A stretch of 32,109 bases of DNA from CAYQQR01 sp964420035 (GCA_964420035.1 CAYQQR010000046.1:1-32109), one strand, 5' to 3'; shown: positions 8,851 through 17,614, numbered from the stretch's first letter. Notes: generated by a model from the letters alone, not told the origin. Numbers and translations: made by a program.

Positions 8851-9831
8851 ATGGAAGATTCAGGGGAAATACGGCAAAGATTCCTCTCCGGGGAATTGAA
8901 TGACAGGGAACATCAGGCTTTCCTCGAATGGCTGGCTGATCCGGCCAACAGGAAAGATACGGCATCCTTTTTTCAGGCAGTCTGGGACCGGGCAGCTTCC
9001 GGAAAGGAACCCGAACACCAGGGCCTGGATGCGATCAAGCGTGCCATTCTAAGTTCCTCCCCCGGCCCGGGACGACCATTGCGAATCTTATTAAGATTTT
9101 TGAGAAGTGCCGCCGTATGGATGATACCCGTATTGTTCGGAATTGCCATCTATTGGTTCTTCCGGCCGGACAAACAGGTTGAAATGGTAACCCTGACCGC
9201 GGAACATGGTCAGGTACAATCTCATATCCTGCCCGACAGCTCAAAATTATGGATCAATGCCGGCAGTAAGGTCTCTTACCCTGAAAATATGGAAAAAGGT
9301 CTCCGCCGGGTAAGCCTGGAAGGAGAAGCCTATTTCCAGGTAAGCTCTTTCAATAAAGACCCGTTCCGGGTATCTGTAGGTGCTATATTAATTGAGGTTA
9401 CCGGTACAGCTTTCAATGCCTGCTGTTATGAAAACGAAGATCATATTACTGTTACACTCTCCTCGGGAGAATTGGGGATCAGCACAGAAAATAATAACGA
9501 ACAGATTATTCTGTCGCCCGGGGAGCAGGTCCGCTATAACAAATTGAACAATGAACTCTTTGTATTGAGCGTCGACCCCGAAAATTATTCCTCCTGGATA
9601 AAGGGACAGATCGTTTTCAGGAACATGCCGTTGAAAGATGTATTGTTAAAGCTGGAAAGAAAATACGATGTCTGCTTTATACTTGAAGATCCGGATCTCA
9701 GGCAAAGACCTATAACGGGTACCATTCGCGACGAAAGCCTGGCAGAAATGCTCCGCCTTATCCAGCTTACCTCACCTATACAATACGAAATCAAAGATTC
9801 GGAAGTTATTCTCTGTCCCAAAGACGACTAA
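8851..9831 (+). CDS. FecR-family anti-sigma factor (rightward system)
   Basis: The 326-residue protein has a cytosolic sigma-binding N-terminus (1-75), a single membrane span about 86-104 (SAAVWMIPVLFGIAIYWFF), a FecR domain about 112-220 (SLEGEAYFQVSS, VTGTAFNA), and a DUF4974-like C-terminus about 250-325 (VFRNMPLKDVLLKLERKYDV). It is a paralogue of the leftward anti-sigma factor with the same domain order. It lies 89 nt after its sigma gene and 54 nt before SusC. By family knowledge it transmits the signal from the STN domain of SusC to the sigma factor. The ATG at 8851 begins the conserved N-terminal helix. Confidence 0.92.
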   Translation: MEDSGEIRQRFLSGELNDREHQAFLEWLADPANRKDTASFFQAVWDRAASGKEPEHQGLDAIKRAILSSSPGPGRPLRILLRFLRSAAVWMIPVLFGIAIYWFFRPDKQVEMVTLTAEHGQVQSHILPDSSKLWINAGSKVSYPENMEKGLRRVSLEGEAYFQVSSFNKDPFRVSVGAILIEVTGTAFNACCYENEDHITVTLSSGELGISTENNNEQIILSPGEQVRYNKLNNELFVLSVDPENYSSWIKGQIVFRNMPLKDVLLKLERKYDVCFILEDPDLRQRPITGTIRDESLAEMLRLIQLTSPIQYEIKDSEVILCPKDD

Positions 9832-9880
9832 GAAAATCAAAACCTGTTTTGTTCAATTCTTTTAATAAATTTATGGGAAT

Positions 9881-9888
9881 TACTTTTG
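9881..9888 (+). promoter_or_regulatory. Possible Bacteroidota -7 promoter element overlapping the SusC start
   Basis: TACTTTTG matches the TAnnTTTG -7 consensus of Bacteroidota at every fixed position. There is no TTTG at the usual distance upstream; the nearest (9848-9851) is about 29 nt away, which is too far. The element includes the TTG that would be the first SusC codon. If it is used, translation would have to begin at the GTG at 9901. An ECF-dependent promoter would have a different sequence, so this is weak. Confidence 0.25.
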
Positions 9889-12800
9889 GCTCAGGTCGTA
9901 GTGAGATTGATCCCGGGAATAGCATTTTTTATTTTTTTCGGTTCCCCCCTTTTAGGTCAGGAGGCTGAAATTAGTCTGGACATCCAGAATGCCCGGCTTC
10001 CGGAAGTCCTGGTACGCATAGAAGCACAAAGCAACTACAGGTTTTTCTATTCGAACGAGGAGATCATTTACCGGGAAACCATTTCCCTAAAGGTTCAAAA
10101 TATTCCGCTTACAAACTTATTGGATCGCCTGTTCAAGGACACCGACATCAGCTACCGGGTTATCGGGAACCAAATCGTTCTGAGAACCACATACCCTGAG
10201 CCATTGCCGCTAAAAAGGGACAGCAGCAGAAGAGCAATCATCCCGGAAAAACTCGTAGAAAAATGGACCAATATCCAAAAACTTCATGTTCCCGTACTGA
10301 TGGAAGGAAGGGTTTGGGATGCCCGCACCGGAGAGGCATTGATCGGTGTAAACGTTTATGAATCCGGTACCACTAAGGGTACCATCACTGATAAACGGGG
10401 GTTTTTTTCCCTTCAGGCCGGGAGCCGGAATTCGGAGATTGTTTTTTCCTATGTGGGCTATGACACCAAGACGCTAACGGCTGCCACCAACATCGGTTTA
10501 CAGGTCTACCTGGAACCTAAAAATACCCAGCTCGAGGAAGTCGTTCTGATTGGCTATGGCAGTCAGAAAAAATCAGATCTTACCGGGGCGGTCTCTTCAA
10601 TTCGCCGGCGCGATCTCAGCAATACCCACGCGACCTCAATTGACCAGGCCATCCAGGGGCTTTCCGCGGGGGTTCTGGTAACGCAAAGTTCCGGACGCCC
10701 CGGGTCACCTGTTTCTGTAAAGATTCGCGGGGTGGGCACGGTCAACAATTCCGAACCCCTTTTTATTGTAGACGGAATACCCATCGTTTCTGAGGTAGGT
10801 GCAGGGACCTCGCAGAATCCGCTCAGTCTGATCGATCCCGGGGACATTGAAAGCGTCGAAATCCTCAAGGACGCTTCGGCCACTTCCATCTACGGTTCCC
10901 GCGGTGCAAACGGGGTAATACTCATCCGTACCCGCCGGGCTTCAAAGCAAGGTGTACATATAAGTTTTCACAGCAGTACCGGGGCATCTGTGTTACCCCG
11001 AAAGACTGATCTCCTGGATGCCCAGGGATACCTGGATTATATCCATGACCTTTATACACGGGGGAACCTGCCGGATAACCCGGTTGAACGAAGTGCCGCT
11101 TACCGGAATCCAATTATGACCGGCCAGGGTACCCGGTGGCAGGATGTCATCACCCAAAGGGCCCTTCAGCATAATTCCAACCTCATCGTAAGCAGTCGTG
11201 CAGAGAATTCAGAATACAGCATTGCAGGGAGCTATTTAAAACAGGAAGGTATACTGAGAGGTACCGGACTGGAACGTTTTACTTTCCGGTCTTCGGCTTC
11301 TTTTAACCTCGGCAGTAAGCTTAAACTGGGAGGTAGTTTCCTTGGAACCCGAACCTTGCAGGACCGTGAATCACAGGGATTCTTCAATGCCTACCTGGCC
11401 TCGCCGCTGATGCCTGTATACGATGACCGGAACCGGGGCGGCTATGCCGGTCCGTCCCCGGTCACTACCGGCGAAAATACAGTAACCAATGTATTGGCAG
11501 AAAACCTGCTGGAAACCCGGCAATTGACCAACAACCGGTTCCTGGGAAGCCTTTACGGTGAACTGGAGATTCTGCAAGGCCTGATATACCGTTTCGATCT
11601 TTCGGGGGATTTGGCCTTCCTGCGGGATGACCAGTTTTTCCCCGAATACGATCTGGGGGCCAACGGGACCATGGGCATTAGGGGAAACCCCATTTCAGTT
11701 TCCTACCAAAGCAAGGTATTCCGCTATCTGTGGGTCACCGAGCAACTGCTGCAGTATTCGGCCAATCTTAACAAACATCATTTCACCCTGATGACCGGCT
11801 ATTCTGCTCAAGCCTATCAAAGTGAATCACTGAATGCCTCCGCGAGAAACTTCCCGGATCCATTATTGACCCTGATCTCCGAAGACCGGGAGAACCTGAG
11901 TGCAGAGGAGAATATTTCAGAATGGAAGCTGATATCTCAATATGGAAGGCTACTGTATAATTTTGATGATAAATACCTCCTGCAATTCAGTTTGCGAAGG
12001 GATGGCAGTTCGCGATTCGGACCGAAAAACCGTTGGGGGGTGTTCCCGGCTTTTTCCGCCGGCTGGAGAATCGGGGAAGAAGCGCGAATGCAATCGGTAA
12101 GCTGGGTGGATGAGCTCAAACTCCGTTTTGGTTGGGGCAGATCCGGAAACCAGGAAATTGGGAATTACGGGTATTTTACCGAGATCAGTACCGACAGGAC
12201 TTTTTATGTTTTTGGCACCGGACAGCAGACTTATTTTGGCGGTACCCCCCTGTTGAATTTCGGCAACCGGAATATTCGCTGGGAAACGACCAGTCAGACC
12301 AATTTCGGTATGGACCTGGGCTTTTTTGATAATGAGCTTTTCCTGACGGCAGACTATTATATTAAAGATACCGACGGTATGCTGGTCAGACTGCCCCTTT
12401 CGGGCCTGGCCGGTTTACTGCAGTCTTTTGCCGAACCCTATGTGAACATCGGCAGAATAAGGAACCGTGGTTTGGAACTGGAGCTTGGTTATCACAACAA
12501 CGTGGGAAAGTTCAGGTACACCCTGTCGGGTAATTTTTCAACCCTTAAAAATGAAGTCCTCTTCCTCCGGGACAATGCCCTTTTTGGTGGCAAAAACAAC
12601 GAAACCATCACCCGGGAAGGCCATGCGATAGGTAACTTCTATGGCTATGTCAGCGACGGAATCTTCCAGGATGCAGAAGAAGTAGCCAGACATGCATATC
12701 AGTCGGACGATACGGCTCCGGGTGACATCAGGTTCCTGGACCTGAACAAGGATGGCAGGATTACCGGTAAGGACAGGACCTCTATAGGCAAAGCCCTGCC

Positions 12801-13332
12801 CGATATAATATACGGACTGCAGCTCAACCTGAACTACAGCAACTGGGATATGGCGGTCTATCTGCAGGGTATTGCAGGCAATGACCTGTACAATGAGGTC
12901 CGGCGGAACATCCACTCCCCGTCCAATTTGCCTTTCAGGATTGACCATAATAAGTCAAAAGAAGTGCTGAATTACTGGACTCCGGAAAACCGGGATACAG
13001 ACATTCCCAGGATACGCTATAACGACGAAAACGCCAACTGCCGGGTTTCCAGCTTATGGGTGGAAGACGGTTCTTATTTGAGGATCAAGACTATGCAGGT
13101 GGGATATAGCCTTAATGAACCGGTTTTGAGGGCCCTGTCCATGCAGAAGGTCAGGTTTTACCTGGCTTCTCAAAACCTGCTTACCCTGACGGCTTATTCC
13201 GGCATCGACCCGGAAATAGGCAGCAGTTCACCGGTAGGTTTTGGGGGTCAGCCAACCCTGGACCAGGGGATCGACGACGGCAAGTACCCGCAACCGAGGA
13301 CGGTAATGGTGGGGGTGCAGGTGGAATTTTGA
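9886..13332 (+). CDS. SusC-like TonB-dependent glycan transporter with STN domain
   Basis: This outer-membrane importer has up to 1148 residues. Domain order from the TTG start: signal peptide (RLIPGIAFFIFFGSPLLG), STN domain about 29-100, carboxypeptidase-regulatory-like domain about 138-212 ending in the usual GVNVYESGTTKGTITD pattern, TonB-box region LEEVVLIGYGSQKKSDLTG about 216-234, plug to about 345, then a barrel ending in phenylalanine. The STN domain is the signalling type matched to the FecR anti-sigma gene 54 nt upstream. The start is uncertain: no ATG fits, and candidates are TTG at 9886 or GTG at 9901, both keeping the signal peptide. An ATG at 9873 is in another frame. SusD follows after a 188-nt gap full of repeats. 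It imports oligosaccharides released at the surface. Confidence 0.93.
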   Translation: MAQVVVRLIPGIAFFIFFGSPLLGQEAEISLDIQNARLPEVLVRIEAQSNYRFFYSNEEIIYRETISLKVQNIPLTNLLDRLFKDTDISYRVIGNQIVLRTTYPEPLPLKRDSSRRAIIPEKLVEKWTNIQKLHVPVLMEGRVWDARTGEALIGVNVYESGTTKGTITDKRGFFSLQAGSRNSEIVFSYVGYDTKTLTAATNIGLQVYLEPKNTQLEEVVLIGYGSQKKSDLTGAVSSIRRRDLSNTHATSIDQAIQGLSAGVLVTQSSGRPGSPVSVKIRGVGTVNNSEPLFIVDGIPIVSEVGAGTSQNPLSLIDPGDIESVEILKDASATSIYGSRGANGVILIRTRRASKQGVHISFHSSTGASVLPRKTDLLDAQGYLDYIHDLYTRGNLPDNPVERSAAYRNPIMTGQGTRWQDVITQRALQHNSNLIVSSRAENSEYSIAGSYLKQEGILRGTGLERFTFRSSASFNLGSKLKLGGSFLGTRTLQDRESQGFFNAYLASPLMPVYDDRNRGGYAGPSPVTTGENTVTNVLAENLLETRQLTNNRFLGSLYGELEILQGLIYRFDLSGDLAFLRDDQFFPEYDLGANGTMGIRGNPISVSYQSKVFRYLWVTEQLLQYSANLNKHHFTLMTGYSAQAYQSESLNASARNFPDPLLTLISEDRENLSAEENISEWKLISQYGRLLYNFDDKYLLQFSLRRDGSSRFGPKNRWGVFPAFSAGWRIGEEARMQSVSWVDELKLRFGWGRSGNQEIGNYGYFTEISTDRTFYVFGTGQQTYFGGTPLLNFGNRNIRWETTSQTNFGMDLGFFDNELFLTADYYIKDTDGMLVRLPLSGLAGLLQSFAEPYVNIGRIRNRGLELELGYHNNVGKFRYTLSGNFSTLKNEVLFLRDNALFGGKNNETITREGHAIGNFYGYVSDGIFQDAEEVARHAYQSDDTAPGDIRFLDLNKDGRITGKDRTSIGKALPDIIYGLQLNLNYSNWDMAVYLQGIAGNDLYNEVRRNIHSPSNLPFRIDHNKSKEVLNYWTPENRDTDIPRIRYNDENANCRVSSLWVEDGSYLRIKTMQVGYSLNEPVLRALSMQKVRFYLASQNLLTLTAYSGIDPEIGSSSPVGFGGQPTLDQGIDDGKYPQPRTVMVGVQVEF

Positions 13333-13410
13333 ATTCAGGATTCAGCCTGCCTGCCGGCAGTCAGGGATTCAGGATGAAGTTCCTGGGTTCCTAAGTTCCT
13401 ATGTTCCTGA
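13331..13410. repeat. Heptad and octamer word arrays after SusC
   Basis: The tract begins with GAATTCAGGATTCAGCCTG (identical to 1530-1548), passes a CTGCCGGCAG palindrome, and continues as four 8-nt GTTCCTNN units at 13379-13410. The GTTCCT words recur after the GH97 gene at 17529-17544 and, inverted, near 15165-15186. It leads directly into the left inverted-repeat arm. Confidence 0.75.
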
Positions 13411-13469
13411 GTTCAGTAGGTAGCAGGAAGTAAGTAGTATGTAGCAACAGCGAGCGCAGCTCGCGAGAA
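13411..13469 (+). repeat. Left arm of 59-nt inverted repeat flanking susD
   Basis: Positions 13411-13469 match the reverse complement of 15102-15160 at 58 of 59 positions; the only difference is at 13424. A small hairpin (GCGAGC, loop GCA, GCTCGC) at 13450-13464 lies inside the arm. The two arms enclose the whole SusD gene and nothing else. Weaker similarity, with an 8-nt gap, continues outward into the GTTCCTNN words. Confidence 0.9.
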
Positions 13470-13520
13470 ACAGGCGAAGCCGAGTGACAATAAAGCCAAA
13501 AACGATTGATTAATAGAATA

Positions 13521-15029
13521 ATGAAAAATTCAATAATACTCCTGATAGTGATAATCACCATACTCCCTTGTTGCTCCGAGGATTTTCTGAACGTGGTACC
13601 CAGGAATACCCCTACGGACGGTACGTATTACCAGAATGAATCCCATGCCATGGCTTCCCTGACCTCCTGCTACGATCCCATAACCTGGCCTGAATTTTAC
13701 GGAGTCTGGTACCTGATGACCATGGACGGGGCATCTGATGATTGTCTTACCGAAGACCCACGTTTTGACCGCCTGGCCTTTACTCCGGATGACCCTACTG
13801 TACAGGATCTGTATAATATTTTTTACATGGGCGTTGCCCGTTGTAACTTGTTTCTTCAAGAAATTCCAGGCATACCGGTCAGTGGCCGGACTAAACCCCG
13901 TATCATTGCTGAAGCCAGGTTCCTGCGTGCTTTCTATTACTGGCATATTGTAACCACTTTTGGAGAAGCTCCCCTGGTTACCCGCGTATTGAGTGCCGAA
14001 GAACTTAAACAACCTGAAAGTCCGAAAGAGGAACTCTGGGATCAAATAGAAAAAGACCTGTTATATGCCATTGAGGTTCTTCCTGAAAAAAGTGAATACT
14101 TTGCACGAGACATGGGTCGTGCCACCAGGGGAGCTGCTCTTTCTCTGCTGGGCAAATCCCACGTATATCAGGAAAGATGGGAAGAGGCACGAGACCTGTT
14201 TACAAGCCTGATCGCATCGGGAGAATATGAGTTGATCCAGCCCATTCAAAAGGACAGCACCCACATCTATGACGCCTGGATCTCCATATTCACCCCTTCT
14301 CCTTACAAGGGTTATGGAGGAGAGAATAATGCTGAATCCATTTTCGAGATACAGTTCAATAGCTTTATTGCCGGATTCCCTGGAGGCCCCTACCTGGGTT
14401 GGGGCAATGCCGGCACAAACAGGGATGTCTATCTGAATTCAGAACCCCTGGGACTCGGATACGATAACCTATTGCCGGATCAAGATTTTACAGAGGAATT
14501 TGAACCGGGAGATTACCGTCTTACGGCTTCGGTATGGCGCGACGGGGATACATTGGATTTCCGGCCGGGCACCCGTTTATACAACCAGGTCTTTATAGCC
14601 AAAAGGCACGCCCCGCGAAGCGGTTACACCATAAAGAAAACAGTATACCCCATCTGGTACAATTTCGAGGCCTCGCCCAATAATTGGTGTGTAATTCGAT
14701 ATGCCGACATCCTGCTGTTATACGCGGAATGCCTCTACCACCTGGATGAAGACCCCTACCCCTGGATCAATACGGTACGGGCCCGGGCCGGTCTGCCCGA
14801 AACCACCCTGCCCATGCCCGAAGCCCTGATACACGAAAGAAGGGTGGAACTCGGATTCGAAGGTCACCGCTTCCGCGACCTGGTGCGCTGGAGTTCCCCC
14901 ACGATAGGATGGATCGAGGTTGAAGACCATATTCCTTATTTTGAGAAAGGAAAACATGAGGTGCTGCCTATACCCCAGTTTGAAATTGATCTTTCGGATG
15001 GAATTTTAGAGCAGAATCCGGGGTACTGA
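13521..15029 (+). CDS. SusD/RagB-family glycan-binding lipoprotein
   Basis: This 502-residue lipoprotein starts at the ATG at 13521; a TTG five codons earlier is less likely. The signal ends in ILPCC, and the next residues (SEDFLN) are the usual start of mature SusD proteins and are acidic enough for surface export. The N-terminal TPR-bearing helical part includes EARFLRAFYYWHIVTTFGEAPLV and RATRGAALSLLGKSHVY, both hallmark RagB/SusD stretches, and the C-terminal SusD domain ends with the typical HERRVELGFEGHRFRDLVRW and an ending near NPGY. It caps the SusC barrel and captures glycan on the cell surface. It is unusual in being separated from SusC by a 188-nt repeat-filled gap and framed by inverted repeats. 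Confidence 0.94.
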   Translation: MKNSIILLIVIITILPCCSEDFLNVVPRNTPTDGTYYQNESHAMASLTSCYDPITWPEFYGVWYLMTMDGASDDCLTEDPRFDRLAFTPDDPTVQDLYNIFYMGVARCNLFLQEIPGIPVSGRTKPRIIAEARFLRAFYYWHIVTTFGEAPLVTRVLSAEELKQPESPKEELWDQIEKDLLYAIEVLPEKSEYFARDMGRATRGAALSLLGKSHVYQERWEEARDLFTSLIASGEYELIQPIQKDSTHIYDAWISIFTPSPYKGYGGENNAESIFEIQFNSFIAGFPGGPYLGWGNAGTNRDVYLNSEPLGLGYDNLLPDQDFTEEFEPGDYRLTASVWRDGDTLDFRPGTRLYNQVFIAKRHAPRSGYTIKKTVYPIWYNFEASPNNWCVIRYADILLLYAECLYHLDEDPYPWINTVRARAGLPETTLPMPEALIHERRVELGFEGHRFRDLVRWSSPTIGWIEVEDHIPYFEKGKHEVLPIPQFEIDLSDGILEQNPGY

Positions 15030-15071
15030 GCCTCAGCTGAGGCTGTAACTCGCTCCCCCGAGTACTCGGGG
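15029..15071. terminator. Two perfect 16-nt palindromes after SusD
   Basis: AGCCTCAGCTGAGGCT (15029-15044) overlaps the last base of the SusD stop codon, and CCCCGAGTACTCGGGG (15056-15071) follows. Between and after them the word GCTGTAACTCG appears twice. Neither is followed by a T-run, so they are not standard intrinsic terminators, but strong stems directly after a gene often protect the 3' end of the upstream mRNA. Confidence 0.45.
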
Positions 15072-15101
15072 TCGCTGTAACTCGTTCGCTTCGCTCACTG
15101 C

Positions 15102-15160
15102 TTCTCGCGAGCTGCGCTCGCTGTTGCTACATACTACTTACTTCCTACTACCTACTGAAC
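15102..15160 (-). repeat. Right arm of 59-nt inverted repeat flanking susD
   Basis: This is the inverted counterpart of 13411-13469, with one mismatch. The inner edges of the arms are 1632 bp apart. Outside this arm, 15188-15203 forms a palindrome (GCCTGCC, TG, GGCAGGC), and an inverted copy of the ATTCAGGATGAAGTTCC word follows at about 15208-15224, mirroring 13367-13383. Confidence 0.9.
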
Positions 15161-15555
15161 ATGGGAACTTAGGAACACAGGAACTCAGCCTGCCTGGGCA
15201 GGCAGGGAACTTCATCCTGAATTCTTTGCTTCGCTGAAACTATTATAGAATCATTCTACATTACCCTCCATTCGTCAAAAAGTTGAATTTCACCTGAAAT
15301 ATTCTGCAAAAACCTGGTAAAAAGCTTTTCCGTCATGAATGTCGAAATTAAATCGCCGGGGAGAAGCTAAGTCTGGCAGGTGGCCGACCTCTGGTTTCTG
15401 GTCACTGGCTGCTTGTTGCTGGTCGTTGATAGCCAGAAACTGGAAGCTGCTGCTACTCGCCTGCGCCTGTATCTCTGTATCTCTGCATCCCTGCATCCCT
15501 TAATCATTTTTTTACTATTTTCATCTCCAGTCCTAAACAAACAAGCCGATTCAAA
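15161..15555. other. Long intergenic region before GH97, repeats but no gene
   Basis: The 526-nt gap between SusD and GH97 (15030-15555) has no credible gene. After the repeat arm, 15225-15400 is AT-rich unique sequence. Positions 15385-15445 contain recurring CTGGTT, TGCTGG and CCAGAAACTGG words with partial inverted symmetry. A tandem octamer array lies at 15468-15499. The last 55 nt are AT-rich; TATTTTCA near 15518 only partly resembles a -7 element. A promoter for the downstream enzyme genes may lie here but I cannot place it. Confidence 0.6.
15468..15499. repeat. Octamer array TGYATCYC x4 upstream of GH97
   Basis: Four consecutive 8-nt units (TGTATCTC twice, then TGCATCCC twice) end 56 nt before the GH97 start codon. 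The period equals that of the arrays at 13379-13410 and 17529-17608 although the words differ. Confidence 0.8.
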
Positions 15556-17529
15556 ATGAACTCCTTAAAAAACCTGTTATTGACTGCTTTACTGATAATT
15601 CTCCCGATTCAGTTCATGGCCCAATCCTATACGGTATCCTCCCCGGACGGGGACATCAGGGTTGAAGTTCTGGCCGGGGAGTATCTGTACTACAGTGTAT
15701 TCTTCAAGAACAAAATGGTCCTGGAACCCTCTCCTGTTTCACTCCGGCTCCAGGGCCTTCAGGCCAGGACAAAGCCAAGGGTTATCAATCATCAAACCAC
15801 GGAAGTCAATGAAACCATTACCCCGGTTTGGTGGAAACGAAGCCTGGTTCCCGACCACTATAACAAACTGCACCTGGAATGTGAAGGTGATTATGCCCTT
15901 GAATTCCGGGTGTACGATGAGGGCATGGCCTACCGGTTCATTACCGGTATCAAAGGCAATATCAAAGTATTCAATGAAGGAGTGAGCTATCGCTTCCCTG
16001 AAAACCATGATATCCTGGTGGCCATCACCGGAAGCTACCAGACTTCCTTTGAACAGATCAGGGAATGGATGAAAGTCAATGATATGACCCGGGAAAGCAT
16101 TGCCACCCTGCCCCTGCTGGTGAAAAGAGAAGACGGCATCAGAATGGTCATCACCGAATCGGATGTATTCGACTATCCGGGTATGTACCTTCACAAAAAA
16201 GGAACACACGGCAGGCCCTGGCTGGAGGCTGCATTTCCGGCTTATCCCCTGGAGACGGAAACAGGGGGTTGGGGAAACTTCAACAAACCCGTCACAAAAC
16301 GGGCCGGCTATATAGCCACATCGGACGGCCGGCGCACCTACCCCTGGAGGATCCTTGCCGTGACGGATGACGACCGCGACCTGGCCGACAGCGACCTGGT
16401 ATTTAAGCTGGCCCGGCCCAACAGGATCAAGGACCCATCCTGGATCAAGCCGGGGAAGGTCTCCTGGGAATGGTGGAACGGCCGGAACCTGGAAGGAGTG
16501 GATTTCAAGACCGGGGTCAATGATAAAACTTATCAATACTATATCGATTTTGCCGCAGCCCACGACCTGGAATATGTCATCATGGACGAGGGCTGGTCCG
16601 ATCAGTTCGACCTGACCCGTCCCGTGCACGGACTGGATGTTCCGGGATTGGTCGATTATGCTGCTGAACAGGGAGTGGGCATCATTCTCTGGTGCGTATG
16701 GCACACCCTGGACAAACAGATCGAAGTGGCCATGGATCAGTTCGAGGAATGGGGCGTTGCAGGAATTAAGGTGGACTTCATCGACCGCGATGACCAGGTG
16801 GCCATGAACTATTTTGAAAAGATCGCCCGCGTGGCAGCCGAACATAAGCTGCTGGTGGATTATCACGGATGCCCCAAACCCGTCGGATTACACCGTACCT
16901 ATCCCAACGTGGTCAATTACGAAGGCGTGGTGGGCAACGAATACAATAAAGGCAACTGGAGCGGTAAATTTCCCACACCCGAACACAATGTCACCATTGT
17001 CTTTACCCGCATGTTTGCCGGACCCATGGATTATACCCCCGGGGCCATGCGCAACTCCACCCGGAGCAGTTTCGGATTCTCGAACCTGACCCCCATGAGC
17101 CGCGGTACCCGATGCCATCAATTGGGAATGTACGTGGTATACGAAGCCGGGCTGCAAATGCTTTGCGATGCCCCCACGGAATACGAAAAATATCCCGACA
17201 TCATGGAATACCTTTCCGCGGTACCGGTGCAATGGGACGAAAGCAAGGTTCTGGCGGCACAACTGAACGATTACGTGGTGATCGCGAGAAAATCAGGCGA
17301 CCGGTGGTTCGTGGGGGGATTGAACGACTGGACCGCGAGAACGGTAGAGGTGGAAACCGGCTTTTTGCCCCCGGGCAACTATAAGGCCACCGTCTACCAT
17401 GACGGGATCAATGCCCATAAGCTGGCAGAAGATTATAATGTCCATGAACTGAATTTCAGTGCAGGGGACGGCATCATCATGAATATGGCCGAAGGCGGGG
17501 GCTTTGCGATCGTGATAGAATCAAGATAG
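15556..17529 (+). CDS. GH97 glycosidase, retaining type, probable alpha-galactosidase
   Basis: This 657-residue enzyme has a signal peptide (MNSLKNLLLTALLIILPIQF, cleavage near AQ23) and no lipobox, so it is probably periplasmic. Domains: N-terminal beta sandwich about 25-290, catalytic TIM barrel about 300-560, C-terminal beta domain about 565-655. Family GH97 contains inverting alpha-glucosidases such as SusB and retaining alpha-galactosidases. The segment GIKVDFIDRDDQ places an Asp at 407 where the retaining enzymes have their nucleophile, and Glu462 in GVVGNEYNKG lies 55 residues later, the same spacing I recall between nucleophile and acid/base in the characterised Bacteroides thetaiotaomicron alpha-galactosidase. 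Length is normal. It would remove terminal alpha-galactose from imported oligosaccharides. Exact substrate is inference. Confidence 0.88.
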   Translation: MNSLKNLLLTALLIILPIQFMAQSYTVSSPDGDIRVEVLAGEYLYYSVFFKNKMVLEPSPVSLRLQGLQARTKPRVINHQTTEVNETITPVWWKRSLVPDHYNKLHLECEGDYALEFRVYDEGMAYRFITGIKGNIKVFNEGVSYRFPENHDILVAITGSYQTSFEQIREWMKVNDMTRESIATLPLLVKREDGIRMVITESDVFDYPGMYLHKKGTHGRPWLEAAFPAYPLETETGGWGNFNKPVTKRAGYIATSDGRRTYPWRILAVTDDDRDLADSDLVFKLARPNRIKDPSWIKPGKVSWEWWNGRNLEGVDFKTGVNDKTYQYYIDFAAAHDLEYVIMDEGWSDQFDLTRPVHGLDVPGLVDYAAEQGVGIILWCVWHTLDKQIEVAMDQFEEWGVAGIKVDFIDRDDQVAMNYFEKIARVAAEHKLLVDYHGCPKPVGLHRTYPNVVNYEGVVGNEYNKGNWSGKFPTPEHNVTIVFTRMFAGPMDYTPGAMRNSTRSSFGFSNLTPMSRGTRCHQLGMYVVYEAGLQMLCDAPTEYEKYPDIMEYLSAVPVQWDESKVLAAQLNDYVVIARKSGDRWFVGGLNDWTARTVEVETGFLPPGNYKATVYHDGINAHKLAEDYNVHELNFSAGDGIIMNMAEGGGFAIVIESR

Positions 17530-17608
17530 TTCCTGGGTTCCTGAGTACATATCTGACTACACACCTACACACCTACACACCTACACACCTACACATCGAA
17601 ACATCTAA
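17529..17608. repeat. Octamer-period array filling the GH97 to lyase gap
   Basis: From the last base of the GH97 stop codon the sequence reads in 8-nt steps: GTTCCTGG, GTTCCTGA, GTACATAT, CTGACTAC, ACACCTAC four times, ACATCGAA, ACATCTAA. The period therefore holds for 80 nt and ends 6 nt before the TTG start of the next gene. The fourth to ninth units form a near-perfect CTACACAC tandem (17557-17596). Confidence 0.85.
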
Positions 17609-17614
17609 ACAGTC

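Noticed and set aside
13331..15230. A transposon carrying susD between terminal inverted repeats
   Set aside because: There is no transposase between the arms, no target duplication that I can see, and pieces of the repeats occur in other gaps.
15739..16866. A 375-codon open frame on the opposite strand of GH97
   Set aside because: It lies wholly inside a well-supported GH97 gene, its translation is rich in His, Val and Gly with no domain pattern, and it is a codon-bias shadow.
17557..17596. CRISPR array
   Set aside because: The units are 8 nt and contiguous with no spacers, and no cas genes are present.
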